From Rhizophagus irregularis (lineage: Eukaryota; Glomeromycota; Glomeromycetes; Glomerales; Glomeraceae): a stretch of DNA of 64,000 bases. The notes below the pieces were generated by a model, which saw only the letters and a program-made list of their open reading frames with translations, made no database searches and was not told the origin of the DNA. Shown here one piece after another: positions 1 to 11,212 of the stretch (positions are counted from its first letter, which is position 1; each line of letters opens with the position of its first letter). Position numbers and translations under genes: made by a program. Location: NCBI RefSeq assembly GCF_026210795.1, contig NC_089456.1:684501-748500 (forward strand), written 5' to 3'.

Positions 1-1116
1 CTTTTTTGAAAAATATGTCCTAATCATACAATATCTAATGATCCAGTTGCTGGTACAAAATAATCAAAAAATCATGTAACTGTTTTGCCAACTTGCAATG
101 CAACCGGTAGTAAAAAAGTGTGCCTACTATTTATCCATAAGTATGATGAAAATCCTCGTGCTCTTAGAGGTATTAGCAAAAATACACTTCCAGTAAATTA
201 TTACTGGAATTTAAAAAGTTGGATATAGGTGTCAATCTGGAATGATTATCTCAAAAAACTTAATTCATGAATGAAAGCACAAGGTCAAAATATCATCCTC
301 CTAGTTGATAATGCTCCAATCCATTCTTTGTATAAAAATACATATCTTACTAATATTATAATTGAATATTTCCCTCTAAACACTACAGCGTATTTACAAT
401 TATACAATCAAGGGATTATTAATAGTTTTAAGATATTTTAATCTATTAATATTTTAAAATTTTAATATACAATAATAATAATATTTTAATAAAAATAATT
501 TCTTTAATAATTAGGTATAATATCGAAAACTATTATTAAGAAATAAAGTTAAAACCTATGATAACTATAATGAATATGACATCTAACTCACTAAAATTAA
601 TGTCAAAAAATGCATCAAATATGTTGTGCACGCATGGAATACAGTTATACAAACTACGATTAAAAATTGTTGGTTAAAAGCAGACATTTTACTAAAAAAT
701 GAAGATAATAAAATTGATATAGATTTGAAAGAAAGGTTTATAATGCACATACAAAAGAATTGGATGAAATTCAAGAATTAATTGATAAACTCAATATTGA
801 AAATCCTTTTATAACAGAAGAATACATTCAATATGATGATTCTGAAGTTATAACAGATATGATATCTAACGAAGAAATTTTAAAGGTAGTTTTTTCCAAT
901 AATAATAATCATCAGAAGAAGGGAACAGAAGATTCAGATCCCTTGCCATCTATTACTCATAATGAAGCTATCAATTATTATGATAAGGTAATCCTCTACT
1001 TAAAGCAACAAGAAAATATTTTCAGTTCAAAAAATAAGGAACTGAAATATGTTAAAAAGCTAAAAAAAGAAGCTTTAAAACAACATTTTTTTTTCTGTAA
1101 GATAAACCAATCTTAA
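1..1116 (+). pseudogene. Tigger/pogo-type DDE transposase, 5'-truncated by window and broken
   Basis: Conceptual translation shows the DDE_1 core of pogo/Tigger/CENP-B-like transposases: a TVLPTCNATGSKK strand near the left edge, then PRALRGI, LPVNYYWN, the second catalytic segment ILLVDNAPIH near 300-325 and YFPLNTTAYLQ...QGIINSFK near 370-430. The C-terminal part (about 600-1116) has the AWNTV...NCWLKADILL segment and the acidic tail usual for the family. Several in-frame stops and an AT-rich interruption near 430-545 show it is dead. The N-terminal DNA-binding half lies outside the window. Family assignment rests on motif order and is fairly sure. Confidence 0.75.
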
Positions 1117-1532
1117 TAGTTTTATTAATGTAATTTGATTCATTTAAGAAAGTTTTTACATTGTTGCAACATGTAATATTTCTATAATATGATAAATTGT
1201 AATACAAATACGATCTACATTTAAAATTACTTTAAAATTTAATTTGACTTCTTAAATAATTTATTATAGATATATAACAGATAATTTGTTATAATATTAA
1301 TGGATTTTTTATAATGAAGGTCTGATTGGCTAAACCACTGACTTCGTTATATCAAGAGCTTACTATATATGTATTTTTTTAGCCAATTAGAATTCAATCA
1401 CATGGGTGTAGGAGTGTAGAAGAATCAGATCTCTAATTGAGCATAATTATGTGATTTTTGGTACACATTAAACTGACCTGTTTAAAGCTTTATTTAAAAT
1501 ATTATGAATAAAATTAGAGTATAAAATTAAAG
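1117..1532. other. AT-rich non-coding stretch downstream of the pogo-like copy
   Basis: I see no gene here. The 3' end of the pogo-like element should lie in it, but I could not place a terminal repeat. Confidence 0.4.
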
Positions 1533-1596
1533 TAAGTAGATAGATTAAGTAGACATCACTATATATATAGTGATGTCTACTTAATCTATCTACTTA
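1533..1596. repeat. 64-bp perfect palindrome
   Basis: The 32-bp left arm (1533-1564) is the exact reverse complement of the right arm (1565-1596), with no spacer. The centre is ATATATAT and the arms carry AAGTAGACATCACTAT. A degenerate extra half-arm (ATAGTGATGCCTACTTA) follows at about 1601-1617. This could be a tiny foldback element or a slippage product. Confidence 0.9.
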
Positions 1597-1619
1597 TATC
1601 ATAGTGATGCCTACTTATA

Positions 1620-2269
1620 GATATTGATGCATACTTACTTATTTTTACGTGTCTATGCCCCTTCTGATGCTTTATTGCTATCCATCTGTTTTCACTGGTC
1701 TATGACTGTTTGGTCGCTAAGCAGGGCAGAGGTTTGTTTTTCCATTCTGAAGCCTTTTAACAATTGTATAGGAGTAAAATTAGTTTTTTCACTCTTTGAC
1801 CCTTTTGGTTACCATATTTGAAGTCAAGGGTGTGTCCCATTTTCTGGCCTTTTAAGTTGCTAAAATGGTGTAAAAAAATCGTCAGGTGGCACAGTAAATT
1901 TGCAGTTCAGATTTTGGCTGGCTTTATACCATAATTTCAGCCGATCTTTGGAAATTAGCGCCATGGTAACATCCTGGTAGCGTCCTGGTAGTATCCTGGA
2001 GCTGTCATGGAACTGGCTGGGAACCTGAGTGTTTCTATTAGTTTGCCAGTTTCAGGCCAGCCTTGGATGCCGAATTTGTACTGCGCCTTACTGCGCCAAT
2101 TACGTGATCCTGTTACGACACCGAACACCTTTTCATAGTTATGGGCTAGTGATGAGAACATTTCCAGAACATTTCCAGAACATTTCTGGCTTGGGTTGCA
2201 GGCTCTTCCCCGTTACCTTCCTGTCACATTCGAGGTGGTGGTTAGTTGAAGGTTTGAAGATACCCATTT
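1620..2269. other. Relatively GC-rich stretch, no gene recognised
   Basis: Base composition is visibly less AT-rich than its flanks. Open frames on both strands are short and overlap each other (for example 1955-2161 minus and 2029-2271 plus), with no motif I know. A CCTGGTAG/CCTGGAG word repeats near 1972-2000. It may be an old transposon interior. Confidence 0.4.
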
Positions 2270-2453
2270 GATTGCCGGATGAGGCACGAAGTGCCAAGTT
2301 GGTGACCCAGATGTGCAATCCCGCCTTTTATGATCCTTTTGATTGCCAGATGAGGCATGAAGTGCCGAGTTGGTGACCCAGATGCGCAATCCTGCCTTCC
2401 ATAACCCTTTTAATTGCCGAGAATGAGGCTCGAAGTGCCGAATTAGTTCAGGC
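2270..2453. repeat. Three imperfect copies of a 71-bp unit
   Basis: The word ATTGCCGGATGAGGCACGAA recurs at 2271 and, with changes, at 2342 and 2412. Each copy is followed by AGTGCC(A/G)AGTTGGTGACCC or a decayed version. The third copy is truncated. Confidence 0.8.
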
Positions 2454-2534
2454 TATACAGCTTTCATATCCTTTTTTCATGTATTCTCCTGAACCTTTCT
2501 GCCTTCCTGACCTCTTTCCTACCTATCGCCGGTA

Positions 2535-2829
2535 CACTGGTAAAAAAATGGTCTATCCTACACATATCCTAGTACACATATCTTACATATATCGGGTACT
2601 TAAAATGTAGAAAATCATACACAAATAATACATGATAAATACGCGTATATAAACAGCCATGTACTTGATATATATATATATACACTATCGAGTGCCATGA
2701 TATATGTATGATATATATATTAGTACCCGATATGTGTATGATATGTGTATTATTTGTGTATGATTTTCTACATTTTAAGTACCCAATATGTGTAAGATAT
2801 GTGTAGGATAAATCATTTTTTTACCAGTG
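2535..2829. mobile_element. CACTGG-ended MITE, copy 1 (CACTA-like)
   Basis: Inverted ends start CACTGGTAAAAAAATG and finish with its near-complement CATTTTTTTACCAGTG. The insertion is flanked by GTA on both sides, a 3-bp duplication as expected of CACTA/EnSpm elements. The body is an imperfect foldback built of ACACATATC and ATATCGGGTACT words. It has no coding capacity. A second copy with the same ends is at 29772-30050. Confidence 0.85.
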
Positions 2830-3239
2830 GTAGTATCCCAAGTTGTAATTTCTTATTTTCTTTCTATATATTATTTTAACTTGGATTACTACCAATTTTA
2901 TATCTTATTTTTTACTTCTGCCTTTCTAGAACTCTTTCTTGTATAGTTGCTATGAAGGGATACTTTTGGGTAATACTGCATCGATTGTTTTTGGGTATTA
3001 CTTTTAGGTACTACCATATCAGTACTACTGCATTATTGTTAGATTCGATCACATATATTTTTTATTTTGAAGATTTACAAGTTTCTATGTAATTTTATAC
3101 CAGTTTCTTACATATACTACCATGCTACTTGCGCAAAAAAAGCCCGGGCCTCGCCCACTTGTTTGTTCTGAATAAATTAGTCCGGAGCTGATGATCACTA
3201 CCGCAAATTTCTGCATATATCATTCTATTGTGCCTATAA
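2830..3239. other. AT-rich spacer, nothing recognised
   Basis: Pyrimidine-rich sequence with scattered GTAATACT and GGTACTACC words. No gene-like frame seen. Confidence 0.4.
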
Positions 3240-3240
3240 A

Positions 3241-3711
3241 ATGGAAGATTATAATGATATTGACACTAAAGCTCTGGCATATGCCAGAGACGTGAAGGAA
3301 GTTGCTTAGGCAAAGTTAGTCCTAATACGTATTTATGGTCATGTAAAAAGGGTCATCAATGGGAGGCACCATATAAAAATATGAAACAGAATTATAGATG
3401 GTGCAACATTTGCCCAAATGTATCAGAAAGAACATGCCGGTATATATTTGAGAATTTATTGCATAAAAAATTTCCTCTTTGAAAACCTAAATTCTTGGAG
3501 GGATTACATCTAGATGGATATAATGAAGAGCTAGGCTTGGTTTTTGAATATAGCGGTAATCAGCACTATCAAATCGTCCCTTTTTTTCACCCACAAGGGC
3601 AGATGGATCTAGATGCACAAATCTGGCGTGATTAGAAAAAGAAAGCGTTATGCTATCAGGAAGGAATAATTTTTATTACAATCCCTTACTGTATAGTAGA
3701 CTTAGAAACTT
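3241..3711 (+). pseudogene. Zinc-ribbon plus VSR-like endonuclease, broken
   Basis: An ATG at 3241 opens MEDYNDIDTKAL. Shortly after, translation gives a zinc-ribbon-like block (LWSCKKGHQWEAPYKN ... WCNIC), then the restriction-endonuclease-fold core LDGYNEELGLVFEYSGNQHY and a C-terminal GIIFITIPY strand. This order (ribbon with GHQW, then a VSR-like D...E-x-x-G-x-QHY core) matches a VSR-like nuclease family that I recall from large DNA viruses and mycorrhizal fungi. The copy carries several stops, so it is not functional. It meets the integrase fragment at 3712 tail to tail. The family is fairly sure; the origin (host or virus-derived) is open. Confidence 0.65.
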
Positions 3712-3998
3712 TTATAAGGAGCACCTTGTACGCATTTGGTTATCTTCTAATACCCACCTAGGAGGCAACATAAACGTTTCCTTAATATGCATTAACTGTT
3801 CTCTTATGAAAGGTCGTTGAGGCCCTGATTCATCTAAATAATATAAAATAGGCATCAGAGGATTCTTTCCAACAACAATTCTTCGAATTTTATGTAGGCT
3901 AGGGGACCATATTGGGTCTGTTATTCTGCGCCGTTCAAAAGGATCATTTTCCCATTCTCCTTTAGCAAGCAAAAATCGGACAGTAGTACCCTTTGGTA
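3712..3998 (-). pseudogene. Fragment of a virus-like element integrase (C-terminal domain)
   Basis: On the minus strand the frame reads an SH3-like integrase C-terminus: LPKGTTVRFLL near its start, then RRRITDPIWSPSLHKIRRIV and PILYYLDES. It corresponds to the LSEGTHVRVKL ... RWNPNIRVIKK region of the integrase at 19245-20335. The catalytic core is absent. It is a fossil scrap of the lineage seen at 27.86-34.3 kb, cut on its 5' side by a TACG-rich repeat. Confidence 0.65.
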
Positions 3999-4640
3999 GC
4001 TCATCAGGAAATTTTATAGCGCGAAAAATTGCGTAAGTTTACGATTTTGTAAGTTTACGAAAGTTTATGGCACAATATTTTGAAAAATTTCAAAATATTA
4101 TGTAAGTTTACAATTTCGTAAGATTTATGTGATATTACGGTTAAAATATTACGTAAGTTTTCAATATCGTAAGATTTACGCAATATTACGGTCAAAATAT
4201 TCTGCAAATTTACGAAACTGTAAACCTGCGTAATATTACGGTTGAAATATTTCGAAAATTTACGAAACTGTAAACCTGCGTAATATTACGGTTGAAATAT
4301 TTCGAAAATTTACGAAACTGTAAACCTGCGTAATATTACGGTTAAAATATTTCGAAAATTTACGAAACTGTAAACCTGCGTAATATTACGGTTGAAATAT
4401 TTCGAAAATTTACGAAACTGTAAACCTGCGTAATATTACGGTTAAAATATTTCGAAAATTTACGAAACTGTAAACCTGCGTAATATTACGGTTGAAATAT
4501 TTCGAAAATTTATGAAACTGTAAACCTGCGTAATATTACGGTTAAAATATTTCGAAAATTTACGAAACTGTAAACCTGCGTAATATTACGGTTGAAATAT
4601 TTCAAAAATTTACGAGATTGTAAACTGCATATGCAGTAGA
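3999..4640. repeat. TACG-rich repeat with a 50-bp satellite
   Basis: From about 4221 to 4620 there are eight head-to-tail copies of a 50-bp unit starting TAAACCTGCGTAATATTACG. From 4271 the units alternate between GTTGAAATAT and GTTAAAATAT at the same site, giving a 100-bp higher-order period. 3999-4220 holds degenerate units. The left end (CATCAGGAAATT...) also occurs at 27857, reading the other way. Two units of the same satellite lie at 36885-36960. Confidence 0.9.
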
Positions 4641-5002
4641 ACGTATACAAGGGGCATGTGATACTATTGAATAATCAAAAATAATATAAACACCTTTTCT
4701 TTTATATAAACACCTTTTTTTTTAAGTTTGGGAAAGCAAATTTATTTTTATTTACGAATTTTTTATTATTTACAATTTTTATGTTAAAAATTAAAGTAAA
4801 TTCTAATTTTTATTATAACTTAATAAAAAAAATACACATTTGATACTTGTTCGCTACTATTTTATAAAATAGTACCCAGGCTGTACGGCGTGGACGTCAG
4901 TATCAGTCACAGCCCAAAAAAAACGTGAGTCTCCAGCCGATATTTGGTACGGACTGGGATTCCTAGCTACTCACTTAATAAATAATAAAAAAATAAAAAT
5001 AA
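4641..5002. repeat. Dispersed repeat shared with 36965-37310
   Basis: Near-identical sequence (GTATGCAGTAGAACGTATAC ... CCAGGCTGTACGGC ... GATATTTGGTACGGACTGGG) occurs at both loci next to the 50-bp satellite. It continues into the 3' exons of the SANT gene, so a block of satellite, spacer and gene end was duplicated as one piece. Confidence 0.8.
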
Positions 5003-5630
5003 TTATCTTCTTCTACGATATGTAGGTAAGTTTCTCCTTGCCCTACGATCGTCACGCGTGACTAAAATTGATCAATTTATCAAATTTAAAACATGAACGT
5101 AAATATTAATTATAAATTTTATTATAGTATAATTACCCGGCCTCTCCCAAAATCTCGTTCTAAATTCACGATAATATCTTGCGCCGGTACACGTCCACAG
5201 CTGCCACCCAGATTTACCATTATGATAAAGGACATAGTTCTAAATATCAAAATCAGTTTGAATATTCGGTAAATACATTTAATTTATATGAATGTAATTT
5301 TATTTATTTACTTACATGGTAATCCCTGACGAGGTTCCTCCACTTTTGGCTGCACTGTTGCCCGGAAACCCTCGTTCGAAATATTCTATTTATTCTGATT
5401 CAATTAAATGGATTGGTTAATTTGAATTTAAATTCTTTCTTAAAGAAATTATAGATAATAGTCATATGAACCTATTGGCAACAGAGTCCCAAAAATCTTG
5501 GCAGCTTCTACCATTAATATTGTGGTAGGCGCGGTTTCTGTCTCGGCGTATGTCAACAAGTTCGTCCATCATAGCCCAGTTCCAATGGACGTTATAGTGG
5601 AATGACGACGTGTGTGGCGAGGCATTATTA
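5003..5630 (-). CDS. Myb/SANT-like DNA-binding protein gene, four visible exons
   Basis: Reading the minus strand, exon 1 encodes HWNWAMMDELVDIRRDRN then CQDFWDSVANR, a trihelix/SANT-type helix set. Clean GT-AG introns then join to FRTRVSGQQCSQKWRNLVRDYH (about 5395-5317), WTCTGARYYREFRTRFWERPG (ends about 5140) and a basic tail TRDDRRARRNLPTYRRRR with stop TAA at 5003-5005. It parallels the SANT gene at 39176-40042 exon for exon. The first in-frame Met is at 5572 and falls inside the SANT fold; the open frame runs up to about 5630, so the true 5' end is missing or in an exon I cannot see. Likely a nuclear DNA-binding protein, possibly domesticated from or carried by transposons. Confidence 0.6.
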
Positions 5631-6154
5631 GATTAGATTTGATTTTTATAATTTGATTTTGGGATGAGTAAAAATTTGAAAGAAAGTCGTAAAATGTCAC
5701 TTTAAATAAAATTTGAACAATACCTCTTTGGTTTGATTTTATTTCTCGTTTCAATTAAAATTTAATTTATTAGACTTTTCATCATTAAACATATTAATTA
5801 AATCTCATGCGGATATGGATTATCTAAATATAAATATCATGATTCTAAATATAAATATAAATCACTTAATTTATTTTAATTTTTTTTTAAAAAAAAATCT
5901 TAGTTTGATTTCAATTAAAAATAATTAAAAATCATGTACATGTTTTGGTTATTTAAATATAAATATCAATATATTATATTTAAAAATAAACCAATTTATT
6001 ATTAGCACATTCTATTGAATTTTAAAAAAATCAATTTTTTTTTTAAAAAAAAATCATCAATATATCATATTTAAAAATAAAACAATTATATTCTGATTAA
6101 ATATTTTGCGTACATTTCTTAAAAAAATCATAAAAAAAAATCTTGTACGTCGTA
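5631..6154. other. AT-rich spacer
   Basis: Poly-A/T runs and TATAAATATAAATATC words; no gene seen. The outer border of the Plavaka element's left inverted repeat lies at its end. Confidence 0.4.
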
Positions 6155-6370
6155 CATGCAATTACTAAATATCATCCCCTTGTGATAAATAAAAAATTAC
6201 GCAACACAAATTCAACACAAACTCAACACAAATTTAACAAATTTAACGAAATTTGGCCAAAATTAATAATTTTTTACCAGAATTATCAACACAAATTGAA
6301 CACAAATTGAACACAAATTTCAGTCACGATTTATTTATGTCACACCCGTGTTGTTAATAATTAAATAAAT
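6155..6370. repeat. Left terminal inverted repeat of the Plavaka-like element
   Basis: The reverse complement of this block matches 23106-23320 over about 200 bp, including AACAACACGGGTGTGACATA, repeated GTGTTCAATTT words and GATATTTAGTAATTG at the outer side. The outermost base is uncertain because both sides fade into AT-rich sequence. Confidence 0.85.
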
Positions 6371-6510
6371 AAATTTGCATTTTATTTATAATATGGGAAA
6401 CGTGACCATAAATTCTTTAAGGATATAATTTTATTAAAATAAATCAAAACTCCTATATCAAGTGACTAAAAAATATATTTATTTACGAAATATTCATTTT
6501 GTTTATCAAA

Positions 6511-9493
6511 TCAGGGTACTATGTGAACGACACCATGTATAGACTCTATAGCTACAAAGTTATATAATTCTATCAATTTTAAGTGAGGACATCCATATAA
6601 ATATGGATTCCTTTTAGATTTAAAATCGTACCATTGAATTAATGCGAGATTTAGCGGTGGGTCTGTTAATACTTCTGCTAACAATAAGGCCTATAAATAA
6701 TAAATATTTATTAATACTTTATAATAAATTATTACATAAATTGGAAAAATACCTGTCCATAACAAAGTCCTTTGTCTGATATATAATCATTTGATTCTTC
6801 AGAATCCATTGAAATAGCTATGTCGCTAAACCATACTTTATTATGATACCTGTTTGTGGCACGCATTATGGCACCATTTTCCAGTGTTACCGATCCGTAT
6901 ATGTTTATTCGGGTTTCACCAATAATTGTGAACCCATCAAGTAAATCTAGATATGAATCCAGACAACTTATAAATCTAGCAAAACCGGTCTGCATTTTAT
7001 TGTCTACGGAATCTTTTTTTTCATTAAAAAATGTATTTGCATCTTGTAAAGAGAAATCAAAGAGTCTTGCAGAAAATTTACAAGTGCGAGGTGTTTTTGC
7101 CGGATTCACTGAATGTTGAGACATTCTAATAGATATTGCTTGACGTTTTATCTATTAATTTAATTTCCATCTTAAGTTATATAATAAATATATACAATAA
7201 ATAAATTTCCAAATACTTACAGTTCGTAAAAGCTGAGGTTCGACATCTTTTTTATTGCTAATTCGGTAGGGTATTTTAACGAAATATTTGTGGAGACTTT
7301 CGTAAGTTTCTGTGGTATAGCCATTTATTGCGCCATAAGATCGTATTGAGTCAATAATGTGTTAAACCCATGAATGCAATTTAGGCAACTTCAAATTGGA
7401 AGGAGAAACAAATTTAAAAGCCTTGACAAACATCCGCGCCCATCTATGTATTGCATCCTAAAATTTAAATGTTAATTTAATTTATTTAATTTAAATTTTC
7501 GATTTTACTAAAATTTTAATACATACATTAAATTTCTCCAAGTCACTTTCACTAAATTCTTCATATCTACTTAAAATATACATTTCATTCCAATATTCGT
7601 ACAATTTCACAAGATCATCATTATTTACAAAATTATCTACTTCGTTATTATTTTCATCATATAAATTATCAATAACAAATATCATGACTTTCATCAAACT
7701 TCGATATTCATTAGCAGTTAATCTTGCAATTGACTGCAGTCCATTGGAAAAAATTTTAATGGCGGGAAAACGTGGAATTGCTGCTAGACGGTGATCTACT
7801 TCTTCAACTAATTTATTACCATTAACATGTTGCAATTTTAAGATATCGCACGTGAAGATAATTTGATAACAAAATAAACCCAAATCTAAATGATGCATTC
7901 TGTCAGGGAACAGTAGCCAAGTAGATATTTATATTCCTTGATAATATAAATATTTATAATTAATATATATATATGTTATTATAATTATTTCTACTTTTGC
8001 ATACTTACGGCAAATCCCAAAAAAAATTAGGTACAGATTCTATGCAAACAGATTTTTGTGTATCATTTTCAAAATATTTACGCATTTCATCATGAGTTCT
8101 TAGTATTACATCATTAACCGATAAGTTTATATTTGCAAGATTGTCCCTTTTAATTAAACAGGAGTGACATGGAAGGCTTGAATTGGAGGATTTATAAACT
8201 AAACAAAAACTTGCGGCTTCTGGCCAATCTGCAATAATAGTTGAAACTCTAGGATAAAACCAGGTATTTTCATTATTTATAAAAAGGTCTATACCATCTT
8301 TTAATAAAATAATTGGTTCTAGTAAATGACGTAAAGATTTATGAAAGGTATCACAAACCAGATCTTTATTTGCAGCTTCTAAAATTGGTAAATATCCCAA
8401 AAGTTGCTTTGCATCCTGTTTATTACGACGCCATATTGGGATATTGCCTAATGAAATATATATTGGATGCAATTGACTTTTTCCTAATGTATCTGTAGTT
8501 GTTGCATCAGAATATAAAATAATTGATAATAATTTGGAACCAGTAGGTAAGGATTCTTGCGTAGTTTTCCACCATTTTCCAGTGTTTTGTTCACTATAAA
8601 TACTTTCTCTATTATACTATAAAATAATATAAATAAATTAAAATAAATATTATTTAAATTATTGAATTAACTAATATTTACTATTTACCTCATAGTTTTC
8701 GTAAGATAGCGCAAAATTTTGTGTTATGTCAGGAACAGTTAAGATATTTTTGATGCACTTTGTATTAAGTTTTGATAATAAAGAAAATAATCTTTATCCT
8801 TATGTTTTGTTATAAGAACTTTACTAAATTCTAAATTAGAAAACTGCATATTATTCATAAATGCTCGTCCCTGTTCAATATTTTTTGGTAATGGTGATTC
8901 TGTAAGATTTAAATGTTTATTAAAAAAACGTATTATTTCATTACCACCTTTATTGTTTATTTTATATTTCGTTACTAATAACATTAGATCTTTATAAGCA
9001 TCATTAGGAAATTCTGTGCAAGTTTTGGTATTGAGATTTTTGGGTTCTTCAAAAATTTCAGGCTCTTCAGATGAATCTAATATATTTTCAAAGTTACTAT
9101 CTTCAAGGCTCATCTCTGATATTGCACTTCCAATACTGTCAAATGACATATTTTGTACATTATTATCATCATCCACCTAAAATTATAAACCAAAATGAGT
9201 TAGTATAATTTGAGCTTTTTCTTTAAAAAGAATAATCTGGAATAACATAATTATTGAGCTTTTTCTTTAAAAAGAATAATCTGGAATAACATAATTACCT
9301 CAACTTTATCATTTTCATATTCACTACTTAGATTACTTCTTGTATCCATTTCACTGCTATATTTTTCACTATCATTATTATTATCATCATCTTCTACTTC
9401 TACTTCTACATTTTTTAAGCATTTTTGGGCGTGTTGAGTATATGCAAAGCGTTGACTGAATATTCGCATACAAAGGGGGCATTTGAAACTCAT
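6511..9493 (-). CDS. Plavaka-family transposase, multi-exon, one internal stop
   Basis: The first exon (9493-9299) begins MSFKCPLC and holds a C2H2 finger (C-x2-C ... H-x-x-x-x-C), then an acidic stretch. After an intron the gene continues at 9176. Diagnostic Plavaka blocks follow: DATTTDTLGKSQLHP and GNIPIWRR (about 8500-8400), SSLPCHSCLI, FPDRMHHLDLGLF (about 7910-7875), the block ETYESLHKYFVK...PYRISNKKD (about 7310-7240), and a C-terminal ALLLAEVLTDP ... ESIHGVVHIVP ending with TGA at 6511. Introns are short and GT-AG. A TAA at 7362-7364 sits in an otherwise open exon (SWV-stop-HIIDS). The role is DDE cut-and-paste transposition in the nucleus. The direct repeat of about 50 bp at 9205-9294 lies in intron 1. 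Confidence 0.8.
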
Positions 9494-10587
9494 GTTACTA
9501 AATTAACGCGTCAAATTTGATGAAAAGTATCAATTCACTATTTAATTTATATGAGATTATGTGTGCTAATAAAATTATATTGCAAATTCATTGTAAAAAT
9601 TTAATGAATTAATTGAATGGATTACAATTGATTGAGTTATTTGAATAGACACGACTACGCAAATTTACGCATTAATGAATGGAACTGCTGTAGAATCTGG
9701 TAATATCGCGGAATCATTCGCAATTTTACGCATTATAGCAAAATTTAAAATATGCGAAACACTCAGCAATTTTGCTGTCGGGAACTTGCCGAGTTCGTGG
9801 GTTGGCAAATCTAAAAATAAATGTAACAAGTCTATGATGTACCATATAAATATTGTTTATTATTTTATTTACTATTTCAATTTGCCGGCAACCTGCCAAG
9901 TGAATCTGACAGCAAAAGTGCTGAGTGTTTCGCATATTTTGAATTTGCTGTAACGGGCTGTAAGAATTCGGATGGCTTATTCAATCGGCTAATCATCTGA
10001 TAATCAGCCGCAAATTTATTGGCTTAACACGGCAAATCACTTTTACAATAATGGACGGATGATCAGCCACAAATTTATGTGATAATCAGGTTATAAGCGC
10101 TCAAGATCACTATCAATCTGATCAGCCAAATGAGTTCACTGGCTGCAACTTTTTTTTCCATGCATAAAAGCCCCAACATGTGTAACATGTTATTTTTTTA
10201 TAAATTGGATTTGATTAATATTTCGATTGTACTATGTGCTTTTACGAGAGTTTTTTTTTAAAGTTCTCTTATGAAAGTGTTACAATATTTTTTCGTAATA
10301 TCACGATGCAAAATTTTTGCATTAGTACATTCATTTTTCGTAATATTTCGCATTAGTTCATCCATTTTTCGCAATATTTCGCAAGTTTTTTTTCTTTTTT
10401 AGTATAGAATGGCGGAAATTACCTTATGACAGCTTGCCTCCTTTTTCTGAATTTCTGATTCATGTATTTTCCCCTTTTTCCTCATCCTTTTCGAATTTTC
10501 TAGTTCACCTTTTTCTCATATATTTCCTCTTTTTTTTCATATATTTCCTCCTTTTTCTCATATTTTCGTTTCAAATTTATTATCATA
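9494..10587. promoter_or_regulatory. Divergent intergenic region of the Plavaka element
   Basis: It lies between the transposase start (9493, leftward) and the accessory-gene start (10588, rightward), so it must hold both promoters. It contains a MITE (9735-9953), several TGATCAGCC/TGATAATCAGCC words at 9980-10130 and two copies of TTTTCGCAATATTTCGCA-like sequence near 10330-10390. No TATA box can be singled out in such AT-rich DNA. Confidence 0.5.
9735..9953. mobile_element. MITE inside the Plavaka intergenic region
   Basis: The left end (AATATGCGAAACACTCAGCA, then TTTTGCTGTC) is the inverse of the right end (GACAGCAAAAGTGCTGAGTG, then TTTCGCATATT). Ends read TA(T/C)AGCAAA, so a TA target duplication is possible. 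No coding capacity. Confidence 0.65.
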
Positions 10588-10698
10588 ATGGCTACAAAGC
10601 GTGGTGAGAAACGAAGAATTGATGATAATGAAAGATTTTCAAAACGTAGTACTGAGGGTAGCGAAGCTGAGAAGCGAGTGAGAATATCCGATGATAGC
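10588..10698 (+). CDS. Accessory gene of the Plavaka element, 5' part of exon 1 (interrupted)
   Basis: ATG at 10588 starts MATKRGEKRRIDDNERF, a Lys/Arg-rich N-terminus that could serve nuclear import. The frame ends at 10698, where the virus-like element begins. The same codons resume after it at 21728, where the five duplicated bases ATAGC recur, and run to a GT donor at 21740. The product is unrecognised. Confidence 0.75.
10694..10698. repeat. Target-site duplication ATAGC, left copy
   Basis: ATAGC lies directly before the element's first base and again at 21728-21732 directly after its last. Five bases fits a retrovirus-like integrase (4-6 bp). A sixth base is ambiguous. Confidence 0.75.
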
Positions 10699-11184
10699 GT
10701 TGTCGGGCTGGTAGTGTGTTACGCTGCGCTCCGCCCACCTCGGCCTCGGCGGCCTCGCAAGGCACTGCATCGCCCCATAGTGCGTGAAATCCTATACATA
10801 CGCGAAACAATATGAAACAAGATGCGAAACATAACAATATAAGCAAAAAAGGATAAAATAAGGGAAAAGAGAGGAAAATAAGAGAGAATCAGAGAGGGTG
10901 TTTCGATGTTTCAGATGTTTCGGCAATTTTGGTAAAAGTCAGGTGAAGACAACCCTCCCAGAAAAAGTTTTGATTTTACCCCCCCAGATCTGAAACTTCT
11001 GAAACATCTGAAACCGATTCAGGATTCCGTTCGTTTTCTTATTGGAGGCAGTGAGATAGCAAATCGAGTAAACAGATAGGTTAATAACCCCTAGAAGGAC
11101 TGTAGAACCGCAGGAGGGTAACCGGGTAGGAGCGCGGATCTTTGGAAAAAATATATTCGGCAATTGAAGATTAGGTAACTATAA
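10699..11184. repeat. Left terminal inverted repeat of the virus-like element
   Basis: Starts GTTGTCGGGCTGGTAGTGTG; its reverse complement matches 21233-21727 almost base for base, with a few substitutions and small length differences. It has a GC-rich outer 80 bp with CTCGGCCTCGGCGGCCTCG and, further in, several copies of GAAAC(A)-TCTGAAAC words that may be protein-binding sites. Confidence 0.92.
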
Positions 11185-11212
11185 ATTAGTACTCGATTTG
11201 ATAGAACAAAAA

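Noticed and set aside
583-774. Minus-strand 63-residue frame
   Set aside because: Antisense of the pogo-like transposase C-terminal half.
1624-2271. Frames of 65, 68 and 80 residues on both strands
   Set aside because: They overlap each other, carry no motif, and the region has repeat character.
4221-4620. Regular 50-bp repeats as a possible CRISPR array
   Set aside because: Units are contiguous without unique spacers, and the genome is eukaryotic with introns.
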